Assembly: GCA_045545095.1 (NCBI GenBank)
Contig: JAZQAG010000029.1
Span: 62,001-126,000, forward strand
Length of the DNA stretch: 64,000 bases
Direction of reading: 5' to 3'
Origin: Phocaeicola_A sp045545095
GTDB lineage: Bacteria > Bacteroidota > Bacteroidia > Bacteroidales > Bacteroidaceae
Made by a program: the position numbers and the translations under genes
Shown: one piece after another, positions 41,817 through 51,200 of the stretch
Numbering within the stretch: the first letter of the stretch is position 1
How the letters are laid out: every line of letters starts with the position of its first letter
Notes under the pieces: model-generated
The model's input: the letters and a program-made list of their open reading frames with translations, nothing else
Databases searched by the model: none
What the model was told of the DNA's origin: nothing

Positions 41817-43178
41817 ATGGCAGCAAAACCTTCGATTCCAAAAGGAACACGTGATTTCTCGCCTGTAGAAATGGCGAAGCGGAATTATATATTTAATACT
41901 ATTCGTGAGGTGTATGCTCTTTACGGATTCCAACAGATTGAAACCCCTTCTATGGAAAACCTTTCCACACTTATGGGAAAGTATGGTGAAGAGGGGGATA
42001 AACTCTTGTTCAAGATTCAGAATTCGGGAGATTATTTTAAAGGACTGACAGATGAGGAACTTTTGAGTCGCAATGCGGCAAAACTGGCTTCCAAGTTCTG
42101 TGAGAAGGGACTCCGTTATGACCTTACTGTGCCTTTTGCCCGTTATGTCGTAATGCATCGGGAGGAACTGGCTCTGCCTTTCAAGCGTTATCAGATACAG
42201 CCGGTGTGGCGTGCCGACCGTCCTCAGAAAGGGCGTTATCGCGAATTCTATCAATGTGATGCCGATGTTGTGGGTAGCGATTCGTTGCTTAACGAGGTTG
42301 AACTGATGCAGATTGTCGATACCGTTTTCAGCCGTTTTGGAATTCGGGTAAGCATCAAGATAAACAATAGAAAGATCCTGAGCGGTATAGCCGAAATTAT
42401 TGGTGAAGCCGATAAGATTGTTGACATAACCGTAGCCATTGACAAGTTGGATAAGATAGGACTTGACAATGTGAATGCCGAGTTGTATGCCAAGGGTATT
42501 AGCGAGAAGGCCGTTGCGATGCTTCAGCCTATCATTCTTCTGAGTGGTACTAATGCTGAGAAATTGGAGACCCTGAAGGGTATTCTTGCTGATAGTGAGA
42601 TAGGAATGAAGGGTGTTGAAGAGTGTGAGTTTATTATTCGTACATTGGAGACATTGGGATTGAAGAATGAGGTGGAACTTGATCTGACTTTAGCTCGTGG
42701 GCTCAATTATTATACAGGTGCCATTTTCGAGGTAAAGGCTCTTGATGTACAGATTGGCAGCATCACGGGAGGCGGACGTTATGATAATCTTACCGGCATA
42801 TTTGGTATGCCTGGTATTTCTGGAGTGGGCATCTCGTTTGGTGCAGACCGTATCTTTGATGTGCTCAATCAGCTTGATCTCTATCCTAAAGAAGCTGTTA
42901 CAGGTACTCGTGTACTCTTTGTTAATTTTGGTGATCGTGAGATGGCTTATTGCTTGCCATTGTTGGCAAATCTTCGTGAAGCGGGTATCTCTGCAGAGAT
43001 ATATCCTGACAATGCCAAAATGAAGAAACAGATGGCCTATGCAAATGCCAAAGCGGTTCCTTATGTTGCCATTGTTGGCGAGAATGAAATGGCTGAAGGT
43101 CAGGTGATGCTTAAAAACATGGCTTCCGGTGAACAGCGTTTACTTACAGCCACTGAGTTGGTAGAAGCCCTTCGCTAA
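41817..43178 (+). CDS. hisS: Histidyl-tRNA synthetase
   Basis: HisS charges tRNA-His. The 453-residue class II synthetase shows motif 1 (YGFQQIETPSMENLS), motif 2 (QPVWRADRPQKGRYREFYQCDADVVG region), the histidine-specific LARGLNYYTGAIFEV, motif 3 with GISFGADRIFDVL, and a C-terminal anticodon-binding domain (VLFVNFGD onward). No promoter is evident between it and the tRNA-Val pair, so read-through from the tRNA promoter is possible. A terminator lies at 43222-43250. Confidence 0.97.
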   Translation: MAAKPSIPKGTRDFSPVEMAKRNYIFNTIREVYALYGFQQIETPSMENLSTLMGKYGEEGDKLLFKIQNSGDYFKGLTDEELLSRNAAKLASKFCEKGLRYDLTVPFARYVVMHREELALPFKRYQIQPVWRADRPQKGRYREFYQCDADVVGSDSLLNEVELMQIVDTVFSRFGIRVSIKINNRKILSGIAEIIGEADKIVDITVAIDKLDKIGLDNVNAELYAKGISEKAVAMLQPIILLSGTNAEKLETLKGILADSEIGMKGVEECEFIIRTLETLGLKNEVELDLTLARGLNYYTGAIFEVKALDVQIGSITGGGRYDNLTGIFGMPGISGVGISFGADRIFDVLNQLDLYPKEAVTGTRVLFVNFGDREMAYCLPLLANLREAGISAEIYPDNAKMKKQMAYANAKAVPYVAIVGENEMAEGQVMLKNMASGEQRLLTATELVEALR

Positions 43179-43221
43179 ATTGGTAGGTTATAGATTAGTC
43201 GCTGTTATGGGTAAATTATAG

Positions 43222-43250
43222 AAAAGAGAGGTTGCAGCCTCTCTTTTTTT
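43222..43250. terminator. Terminator after hisS, shared with the MORN gene
   Basis: AAAAGAGAGG (43222-43231) and CCTCTCTTTT (43238-43247) form a perfect 10-bp stem with a 6-nt loop and flanking A/T runs. It lies between convergent genes and can serve both. Confidence 0.85.
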
Positions 43251-43256
43251 TGTCTT

Positions 43257-43904
43257 TCATCGGCGCATCATTTCATCGCCTAACCATCGTCCGAAGATTA
43301 CCTCACCACTTGTCAGGAACAATGCTCCATATCCGTAGCGCATATTGTTGCTATATTGTCCGTACCAATAATTCCCGTTAGCCCAATAGTATATGCCGTA
43401 GCCATGTTTGTTGCCGTTTAGGGTTTCGCCCACATAACGGTCGCCATTGCTATAGTTCAAGGCTTCGAAGTGAAGACCTTCTGAGTCATTCTCTGGGACG
43501 ATGCGGTCATTGCCGCTTTCACGAATGAACTTGATACGGCGGGTAGTCAGGTCATAATACACATAATGATTTTTGGAACCGACAGTGGCCGATGTTCCGC
43601 TTATCAGTATTCCGAAGATACATTCCCCTTTGCGGTATTGCCCTATCCATTGGCTGCCGTCATTGGCAATATACACCCCATATCCATAGAGTAATCCGTC
43701 TCGTGTTTGTCCCAAGAACTGTCCGTTCTCTGTATTGATGATGCTCGTCTTGTGGTCCTCGATATAGTCATTATATACTTCCTGAAATTCATCTGGGATG
43801 TTTGGATAGCGTTGTCCCATAATCGGATTCTGTGCCTCTGCGGAGCAATGGCCAGCTAGTGTGGCCAAGCATAGGAGTAAAGTGATACGTTGTATGAATG
43901 TCAT
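43257..43904 (-). CDS. Exported MORN-repeat protein
   Basis: Starting at 43904 the protein is 215 residues with a signal peptide (MTFIQRITLLLCLATLAGHC, then SAEAQ). The longer frame from 44066 would add 54 residues of non-coding character. The mature part contains several MORN motifs of the YxG/GxGxY type: GYGVYIANDGSQWIGQYRKG, then GDRYVGETLNGNKHGYGIYY, GNYWYGQYSNN and RYGYGALFLTSGEVIFGRW. MORN repeats mediate protein or membrane-lipid contacts. The function in the periplasm or outer membrane is unknown. Confidence 0.85.
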   Translation of the reverse strand: MTFIQRITLLLCLATLAGHCSAEAQNPIMGQRYPNIPDEFQEVYNDYIEDHKTSIINTENGQFLGQTRDGLLYGYGVYIANDGSQWIGQYRKGECIFGILISGTSATVGSKNHYVYYDLTTRRIKFIRESGNDRIVPENDSEGLHFEALNYSNGDRYVGETLNGNKHGYGIYYWANGNYWYGQYSNNMRYGYGALFLTSGEVIFGRWLGDEMMRR

Positions 43905-43936
43905 GTCTTTATCGTATATTAATTCAAATGATGCAG

Positions 43937-43944
43937 CAAAAATA
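43937..43944 (-). promoter_or_regulatory. -7 promoter element for the MORN-repeat gene
   Basis: The minus strand reads TATTTTTG, a perfect TAnnTTTG match 33 bp upstream of the start at 43904. It supports the shorter start. Confidence 0.5.
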
Positions 43945-44097
43945 CAATTTTTTAATCGATTATCAGTGCATTGGCATATATAAAGCGTTAATTTAAATGA
44001 AGGAGAGGGAAAAACGTTCGTCAAGATTTGTTTCCTTTTGGAATCTTTCCTTATTTTGTACCACATAAGATTTTAACCTTTATACATAGAAATAAGT

Positions 44098-45072
44098 ATG
44101 GACACAAAAGTACAAAAACCTTACGTCGTAGGGATGGATATCGGTGGCACTAATACCGTTATGGGCATAGTTGACCAACAGGGTAATATTTTGGCTTCGG
44201 ATTCGGTAAAGACCGGAATCTATGAACGTATTGAAGATTATGTTAATGCCGTTACCGCCTGCCTCTTGCCGTTAATCAACCAATATGGAGGCGCAGGCAA
44301 GTTTCGTGGTATCGGTATTGGAGCGCCTAATGGCAACTATTATCGCGGTGTGATTGAGGAGGCGCCTAATTTGCCATGGAAAGGAATTATTCCTTTGGCA
44401 GATATGTTCAAAGAGAGGACAGGTATTCCTGTAGCCCTGACCAATGATGCCAATGCGGCTGCTTTGGGCGAAATGACCTATGGGGCAGCCCGTGGCATGA
44501 AGGATTTCATCATGATTACATTAGGGACAGGTGTCGGTAGCGGTATAGTTATTGGTGGTCAGATGGTGTATGGGCATGATGGCTTTGCTGGAGAGTTAGG
44601 CCATGTATGTATGGACCGTTCTCCAGAAGCCCGTCTTTGTGGCTGCGGTCGTCGTGGATGCTTGGAGGCATATTGTTCTGCTACGGGTGTTGCCCGTACT
44701 GCCCGTGAGATTTTGGCTACCAGTGATGCTCCAAGCTATTTGCGTGAAATGCCAGTCGAACAGGTTACGTCAAAGGATGTGTATGATGCGGCTGTCAAGG
44801 GAGATAAATTGGCACTCGATGTATTTCAGCGCACAGGTGAGATCCTGGGTCAGGCATTGGCAGACTTTGTGGCATTCAGTAGTCCTGAGGCCATCATCTT
44901 GTTTGGGGGACTTACTAAAGCCGGCGAATATATTATGCGTCCTATCCGCGAATCATTGGATGCTCATGTTATGCCCATCTTTAAGGGGAAGGCCAAACTT
45001 ATAATTTCAGAGTTGAAAGATGCCGATGCTGCTGTGCTTGGAGCCAGTGCATTGGGATGGGATGCAAAATAG
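44098..45072 (+). CDS. ROK-family sugar kinase, probable glucokinase
   Basis: The 324-residue protein has the ROK fold: phosphate-binding GMDIGGTNTVMGIVD at the start, a second phosphate loop TLGTGVGSGIVIGG, the sugar site GAPNGN and LTNDANAAALGE with its catalytic Asp, and the zinc motif CGCGRRGCLEAY after GHVC. Length and motif pattern fit the glucokinases of Bacteroidetes, which phosphorylate glucose with ATP. Other hexoses or N-acetyl sugars remain possible. It is a single-gene unit divergent from the MORN gene. Confidence 0.9.
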   Translation: MDTKVQKPYVVGMDIGGTNTVMGIVDQQGNILASDSVKTGIYERIEDYVNAVTACLLPLINQYGGAGKFRGIGIGAPNGNYYRGVIEEAPNLPWKGIIPLADMFKERTGIPVALTNDANAAALGEMTYGAARGMKDFIMITLGTGVGSGIVIGGQMVYGHDGFAGELGHVCMDRSPEARLCGCGRRGCLEAYCSATGVARTAREILATSDAPSYLREMPVEQVTSKDVYDAAVKGDKLALDVFQRTGEILGQALADFVAFSSPEAIILFGGLTKAGEYIMRPIRESLDAHVMPIFKGKAKLIISELKDADAAVLGASALGWDAK

Positions 45073-45100
45073 CGACTAGGACTAGTAGCCATGCGAGCCA

Positions 45101-45229
45101 TTTTGTCATCCTAACGATAGGAAGGATCTCCAGTGCACTCAAATGTTCTGCTGTATGTCAAAGAAAACGTTCGGTGGCCAAGAGTGCTTGAATCCACTTT
45201 TCGAGCAACTCCGTTCAGGATGACAGAAT
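45101..45229. repeat. Dispersed TGTCATCCT palindromic element
   Basis: TTTTGTCATCCTAACG (45101-45116) faces CGTTCAGGATGACAGAAT (45212-45229); the arms match over about 17 bp with a one-base bulge. Sequences built on GTCATCCT...AGGATGAC are common intergenic repeats in Bacteroides. The 130-bp unit occupies most of the gap between the ROK kinase and lipocalin genes. Confidence 0.65.
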
Positions 45230-45333
45230 AGTCCGTTTCCCGCTCACCTGCGCGAAGCGCCCCTTCCTCCTTCCTTCTAAACATTTTGCCTTCCTGTAGT
45301 GTTTCTGTTTATAGGACATTTTAATGTGTAATT

Positions 45334-45867
45334 ATGAACAGATATTGGAAATATGGGTGCGCTCTGTTGATGATAGGCGCATTGAGTGGTGCAACTTGCC
45401 GGAGTACAGAGAATGTAGGGATTGATACATCGACAGTACATAAGTTCGATTTGAAGAAATTTATGGGCAAATGGTACGAGATAGCCCGCTACGAACATCG
45501 TTTTGAACGGGGGATGACGCATGTGACAGCTACCTATACGTTGATGCCGGATGGGAGAATACGGGTGGTGAACCGGGGAGTGAAGGATGGCGAACCGAAG
45601 GAGGTTGTCGGTAAGGTCCGTCAGCCCAACCCTGTGGAATATCCGGGAAGGTTGGAGGTTTCATTCTTTTTGTGGTTCTATTCGGATTATTATATCCTAG
45701 AATTGTCCCCGGATTATCAATATGCTGTCATTGGCAGTAGCTCTGACAAGTATCTATGGATATTGAGCCGTAGTCCTGAAATGCCCCAATTGCAGTTGGA
45801 GGAGATAGTCGCTGGTATTGCCCGCAGAGGGTATGACGTTTCGCGTCTTGTCTATGTGGAACAATAA
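45334..45867 (+). CDS. Lipocalin family protein (Blc-like)
   Basis: The 177-residue protein begins with a signal sequence whose cysteine (GATCRST) is a poor lipobox. The mature part is a bacterial lipocalin: first conserved region LKKFMGKWYEIARYEHRFERG, then VTATYTLMPDGRIRVVNRG, FFLWFYSDYYILEL and the closing YLWILSRSP. Lipocalins of this group bind lipids or fatty acids in the envelope and are often induced by stress. It lies 195 bp upstream of groES; co-regulation is possible but unproven. Confidence 0.92.
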   Translation: MNRYWKYGCALLMIGALSGATCRSTENVGIDTSTVHKFDLKKFMGKWYEIARYEHRFERGMTHVTATYTLMPDGRIRVVNRGVKDGEPKEVVGKVRQPNPVEYPGRLEVSFFLWFYSDYYILELSPDYQYAVIGSSSDKYLWILSRSPEMPQLQLEEIVAGIARRGYDVSRLVYVEQ

Positions 45868-45877
45868 TAATAAACTG

Positions 45878-46031
45878 TGTCAGTTGTGTCAAAATGGCAG
45901 TTCTGGATGTTTCGCGTCTTCTTGGCAGAATGAAAATATGGCAGGAAAAGGAGGAAATAACATTTTGGCATACTTTTCGTTATTCCTATAGTGTCGTTCT
46001 TAAGAAGAGTTGAACGGCGCTATAGGAATAA
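45878..46031 (+). promoter_or_regulatory. groES upstream region with TGNCA motifs and a 20-bp hairpin
   Basis: Six TGNCA motifs lie at 45878, 45887, 45895, 45923, 45939 and 45966. A near-consensus -7 element TACTTTTC follows at 45971-45978. Directly after it, TTATTCCTATAGTGTCGTTC (45980-45999) pairs with 46012-46031 over 20 bp, with two G-U pairs and a 12-nt loop. The hairpin would form the 5' end of the groESL mRNA. The consensus CIRCE element is absent. Confidence 0.55.
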
Positions 46032-46062
46032 TAGTAATAACCAATATCATAACAAGAAGAGT

Positions 46063-46332
46063 ATGAACATTAAACCGTTAGCAGACCGGGTGCTTATCTT
46101 GCCCGCTCCTGCAGAAGAAAAGACTATCGGTGGCATCATCATCCCCGATACAGCAAAAGAGAAACCCCTTCAGGGTGAAGTTGTGGCCGTAGGTAATGGT
46201 ACGAAAGACGAAGAGATGATTCTGAAGGTGGGCGACACCGTTCTTTATGGTAAGTATTCGGGTACAGAGTTGGAACTGGAAGGTAAGAAATACCTCATCA
46301 TGCGTCAGAGCGACGTGTTGGCTACGCTCTAA
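46063..46332 (+). CDS. groES: Co-chaperonin GroES
   Basis: GroES caps the GroEL chamber. The 89-residue protein starts at 46063 (MNIKPLADRVLILP). The frame extends 24 codons upstream through the leader hairpin, but those residues are unlike any GroES. The mobile loop (EEKTIGGIIIPDTAKEKP) and the GEVVAVGNG roof region are present. It is followed by groEL after 78 bp. The leader hairpin and TGNCA motifs suggest stress control without HrcA/CIRCE. Confidence 0.98.
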   Translation: MNIKPLADRVLILPAPAEEKTIGGIIIPDTAKEKPLQGEVVAVGNGTKDEEMILKVGDTVLYGKYSGTELELEGKKYLIMRQSDVLATL

Positions 46333-46410
46333 GTATAAACCATATACCTGGTGCTATCAGTTGTAAAAACAAAATTCTACATTGTAAATTCGTAAATTGT
46401 AAATGTAATT

Positions 46411-48048
46411 ATGGCAAAAGATATTTTATTCAATATAGATGCCCGCGACCAGTTGAAAAAGGGTGTGGACGAGTTGGCTAACGCTGTAAAGGTGACTCTC
46501 GGTCCTAAAGGTCGTAATGTGATTATCGAGAAGAAGTTCGGTGCTCCCCATATCACCAAGGATGGTGTGACCGTAGCCAAGGAAATAGAGTTGGCTGACC
46601 CCTTCCAGAACACTGGTGCACAGTTGGTGAAGAGCGTAGCTTCAAAGACTGGTGATGATGCAGGTGATGGTACGACTACTGCAACCGTATTGGCACAGTC
46701 TATCGTGAATGTAGGATTGAAGAATGTGACAGCAGGTGCCAATCCTATGGATTTGAAGCGCGGTATTGACAAGGCTGTAGCCAAAGTGGTAGAGTCTATT
46801 CGTGAGCAGGCTGAGATGGTGGGCGACAACTATGACAAGATCGAACAGGTAGCTACCGTCAGTGCTAACAACGACCCTGTGATCGGTAAATTGATTGCTG
46901 ATGCCATGCGCAAGGTTTCTAAGGATGGTGTCATCACTATCGAGGAGGCCAAGGGTACAGATACGACCATTGGTGTGGTAGAGGGTATGCAGTTCGACCG
47001 CGGTTATCTGTCTGCCTACTTCGTGACCGACACAGAGAAGATGGAGTGCGTGATGGAGCATCCCTACATCCTTATTTATGACAAGAAGATCAGCAACCTC
47101 AAGGAGTTCCTCCCCATCTTGGAGCCTGCCGTACAGAGCGGACGCCCCTTGTTGGTGATTGCTGAGGATGTGGACAGCGAAGCATTGACCACCCTCGTTG
47201 TGAACCGCCTGCGCAGCCAGTTGAAGATTTGTGCTGTGAAGGCTCCCGGATTCGGTGACCGCCGCAAGGCTATGCTGGAGGATATTGCCATCCTGACAGG
47301 AGGTCTCGTCATCAGCGAAGAGAAGGGGCTCAAGCTGGAGCAGGCCACTATCGAGATGCTGGGAACTTGCGACAAGGTGACTGTATCTAAGGACAATACC
47401 ACCATTGTGAACGGTGCCGGTGCCAAGGAGAGCATCCAGGACCGTATTAACCAGATCAAGGCTGAAATCAAGAATACCACTTCTGACTATGACAAGGAGA
47501 AACTGCAGGAGCGTTTGGCCAAGTTGTCAGGTGGCGTGGCCGTGCTCTACGTAGGTGCTGCCAGCGAGGTGGAGATGAAGGAGAAGAAGGACCGCGTGGA
47601 CGATGCTTTGTGTGCTACCCGTGCAGCCATCGAAGAGGGTATTGTGCCCGGTGGTGGTGTGACCTACATCCGTGCCATCGATGCCTTGGAGAACCTGAAG
47701 GGCGACAATGCCGACGAGGAGACTGGTATCGCCATCATCCGTCGCGCTATCGAGGAGCCGCTCCGTCAGATTGTGAACAATGCCGGTAAGGAGGGTGCCG
47801 TAGTGGTACAGAAGGTGCGCGAAGGCAAGGCTGACTTCGGTTACAATGCCCGCACAGATGTGTATGAGAATATGCATGCTGCCGGTGTGGTTGACCCCGC
47901 CAAGGTGACACGTGTGGCTTTGGAGAATGCAGCTTCTATTGCAGGCATGTTCCTCACCACAGAGTGCGTGATTGTAGATAAGAAAGAAGAGAAGATGGAT
48001 ATGCCGATGGGAGCTCCCGGTATGGGCGGCGGCATGGGCATGATGTAA
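46411..48048 (+). CDS. groEL: Chaperonin GroEL
   Basis: The 60-kDa chaperonin (545 residues) has the ATP-binding GDGTTTATVLA near residue 86, the conserved VTLGPKGRNV at the start of the equatorial domain, and the Gly-Met tail GAPGMGGGMGMM. Codons are strongly biased toward the preferred C/G-ending set, as expected for a highly expressed gene. It forms one operon with groES and ends in a strong terminator at 48081-48110. Confidence 0.99.
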   Translation: MAKDILFNIDARDQLKKGVDELANAVKVTLGPKGRNVIIEKKFGAPHITKDGVTVAKEIELADPFQNTGAQLVKSVASKTGDDAGDGTTTATVLAQSIVNVGLKNVTAGANPMDLKRGIDKAVAKVVESIREQAEMVGDNYDKIEQVATVSANNDPVIGKLIADAMRKVSKDGVITIEEAKGTDTTIGVVEGMQFDRGYLSAYFVTDTEKMECVMEHPYILIYDKKISNLKEFLPILEPAVQSGRPLLVIAEDVDSEALTTLVVNRLRSQLKICAVKAPGFGDRRKAMLEDIAILTGGLVISEEKGLKLEQATIEMLGTCDKVTVSKDNTTIVNGAGAKESIQDRINQIKAEIKNTTSDYDKEKLQERLAKLSGGVAVLYVGAASEVEMKEKKDRVDDALCATRAAIEEGIVPGGGVTYIRAIDALENLKGDNADEETGIAIIRRAIEEPLRQIVNNAGKEGAVVVQKVREGKADFGYNARTDVYENMHAAGVVDPAKVTRVALENAASIAGMFLTTECVIVDKKEEKMDMPMGAPGMGGGMGMM

Positions 48049-48080
48049 TGATGCATTAGAAGATTGATACATACCAAGAG

Positions 48081-48110
48081 AAAAGGGCCGTGCTTGCACG
48101 GTCCTTTTTT
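48081..48110 (+). terminator. Terminator of groESL
   Basis: GGGCCGTGC and GCACGGTCC form a GC-rich stem with a 2-nt loop between A and T runs (48081-48110), followed by six T. It lies 33 bp after the groEL stop and is a textbook intrinsic terminator. Confidence 0.92.
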
Positions 48111-48216
48111 ATGTTATGGGAGAAAAACAATGTGGTATTTTGTCAGAATGCTCGGATAAAAGAGCTGTAAAATGTAGATTTCTGCTTAAAATGGGAGGAT
48201 TTAATAATTTAATAAT

Positions 48217-48224
48217 TACCTTTG
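48217..48224 (+). promoter_or_regulatory. -7 promoter element for the CotH-kinase gene
   Basis: TACCTTTG matches TAnnTTTG exactly, 43 bp before the ATG at 48268. Confidence 0.6.
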
Positions 48225-48267
48225 CAACGGATAAATGCCATGTGCTCACTGATTTATAAATAGACCT

Positions 48268-51200
48268 ATGAAAAGAAATGTTTTGTCTTGGATTCTAATA
48301 ATCCTTCTGCCCACTATATTGCATGCACAAACATGGATTGACCTTACGGATGAATATGTAGCCAATCCAGGATTCGATGGTGGACTGACAACTGGATGGA
48401 CATGGACCAGTAATGCAGGAAGCCAAAGAACTGGAAACGGAGGAATGGAGTTTTGGAATGGAAATTATGATTTCAGTCAGACGACAAATGTCCCCAATGG
48501 ACGGTATCGGATATCTATGCAGGGATATTATCGGGTAGGGGAAAATAATCCTTGTTACTATGAATACCTTCAGGGAAACGAACAGATTACCGGCTATTTG
48601 TATGCTAACGAAGTGGAAATACCTGTTGTCAGCATTTATAGTGAATCGTTGGATCAGAGCTATGTCAATGGTTTGTGGTTCTCGGGAAATGGATACTATC
48701 CTAACACGATGGAAGCAGGGGAGTACTTCTTTTTACAGGGGCTGTATAACAACCAGTTGGAAGTGGAAGTCACTGGTGGGGTATTGACAATAGGAGTCAG
48801 ATGCCAGGAATATCGGGGAGGCAATTGGACGATGTTTGACAACTTTAAGTTGGAATACTATGGAACTGTAACCTATGCCAACAGTATCCAATTGTCGGCA
48901 ACATCCCTTTCATTGGTGTTAGGACAGGAAATCCAGTTGTCGGCAACCATTTTGCCAAGCAATGCGACCTATAGATCGGTCGAATGGAGCTCTTCGGACA
49001 ATTCTGTGGCAACTGTGGACAATGAAGGTCATATAGTGACGGTGGGGAAAGGAACGGCGACCATTACAGCTGCGGCCATTGATGGAAGCAATGTTGAGGG
49101 AAGTTGTGTCGTAACGGTTGATAATAATGAAGCAACGGCAACGTCTCTCATCATCAATGAGATACAGGCTGCCAATGTGGATATGTTTGTGGACCCATCG
49201 TTCAATTACGGCGGATGGATAGAACTCTATAATCCAACGGCAGAGTCTGTAAGCCTTTATGGATTTTATCTGAGTGATGACCCCAATGATTTAATGAAAT
49301 ATCCTTTGAGCAAATATGGCGGCTTTATCCCTGCTCATGGCTATAAGGTAATTTGGTTTGACCATCGCAGCGACCGGGCACCAGCTCAAGTGGATGGCAA
49401 ATTGAATGTTGAAGGCGGTACGGTTTATATCAGCAATAGCAATGGGGAGCTTGTGAGTATGCAGTCGTATCCGGCGGCCATCACCCGTACGGCCTATGCC
49501 CGTACGTCAGACGGAGTTGCTGAATGGGGAACGACTTCTACTCCAACTCCAGGGAAGAGTAATCAGGGCAGTACATTTGGCAATATCCGCCTGGATGCTC
49601 CTGTGGTGGATAAGGATGCCTGCCTGTTTGCCTCCTCAATGACTGTACGGGTCGAAATCCCTGATGGAGCGACGCTCCGATATACCACAGACGGAACAAC
49701 TCCTACGGCTACGAATGGTAATGTCAACTATACGGGTATATTTATTGTCCGTAATACTTCTGTATATCGTTTCCGCTTGTTCCAAGACGGCTATTTGCCA
49801 AGCCGAGTTGTAACCCGTACATATATTCTTCAGGACAAGGAGTATTCTCTTCCTGTTATATCTGTGGTGACAGACCCCGTGAATCTGTATGATGACAGCT
49901 TGGGAATTTACGTCCAAGGAGTAAATGGACGGACAGGTAATGGACAAAGTACTCCTTGTAACTGGAATATGGATTGGGATCGCCCGGTGAATTTTGAATA
50001 TATTACGACGGATGGGGAGATGGTCATCAATATGGAAGCCAATATGGAGATGTGTGGTGGATGGAGTCGTGCATGGCTCCCGCATTCTTTCAAGATAAAG
50101 GCTAACAAATTATATGAAGGCGAGAACTATATCCCCTATCAGATATTTCCTGAAAAGAGTCATCTCAAACATAAGGTCCTGCAAATTCGTAATGGTGGAA
50201 ACGATACCGATTGCCGTATAAAGGATGCTGCCCTACAGACGATAGTCCATACTTCCGGTTTGGATGTGGACGGGCAGGCTTGCCAACCAGTCGTACATTT
50301 TATAAATGGACAATATATAGGTTTGCTGAATATCCGTGAACCAAATAACAGACATTTTGTAGAAGCCAATTATGGATTGGAAGAGGAGGAAATAGACCAG
50401 TTTGAGATGAGTCCCGATTCCAATTATGTACAGAAATGTGGTACGGAAGAGAGTTTCTTGCGCTGGTATGACTTGTCGGCCAATGCGGCGGATGAATCCG
50501 TTTATCAAGAGATCTGCAGCATGGTGGATATTGATGAATACACCAACTATATGGCTGTAGAGATGTATCTGGGTGGAACCGATTGGCCTCAGAATAACAT
50601 CAAGGGATTCAAGCCCATTCGCGAAGGGGGCAAGTTCCGTTTCGTCCTGTTTGATTTGGATGGTGCTTTCTCTACAAGTTCCCCATTCCGATATCTGGAA
50701 GATCTTAAACAGGTGCATGAGTTCGACTATATTTATGATACAGGTACCCGACTATATGAGGAAATAAAGTGGACCACCATCTTCCTGAATATGCTGAAAA
50801 ACAAGACTTTCCGCAAGAAATTCGCGGATACATTCTGTCTGGTAGCTGGTAGTGTGTTCACTCCTGAGCGTAGCAATGCGATTATAGATTCTATGGCCCG
50901 TAATACAGCGGATATGTTGGCTTATGAAGGAAAGTCTCCGTGGGGCACAGCAAGCAATCTGAAGAGTAATCTGGCAGGACGCCAGCAGACTCTCATTAAT
51001 GCAATGAAGAACTATGCGCCGATGAATTTAGGAAATGTTACGGAACAAAAAGTCTCATTGTCAGCAAACATTCCTCAGGCTCGTCTTTTGGTAAACAATA
51101 TGGAAGTTCCTACTAACAAATTCAATGGTTCACTGTTTGCTCCAATAACCCTGAAGGCACAGGCGCCTGCAGGATATCGTTTCGTGGGATGGATGGATAC

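Noticed and set aside
45991..46062. 24-residue extension of GroES
   Set aside because: It runs through the leader hairpin and is not found in GroES proteins; the normal start is at 46063.
45868..46062. CIRCE/HrcA operator upstream of groESL
   Set aside because: The consensus TTAGCACTC-N9-GAGTGCTAA is absent; the inverted repeat present is different and longer.
47527..48099. 190-codon minus-strand open frame opposite groEL
   Set aside because: It arises from the strong codon bias of groEL; its His/Thr-rich translation resembles no protein and lacks a promoter.
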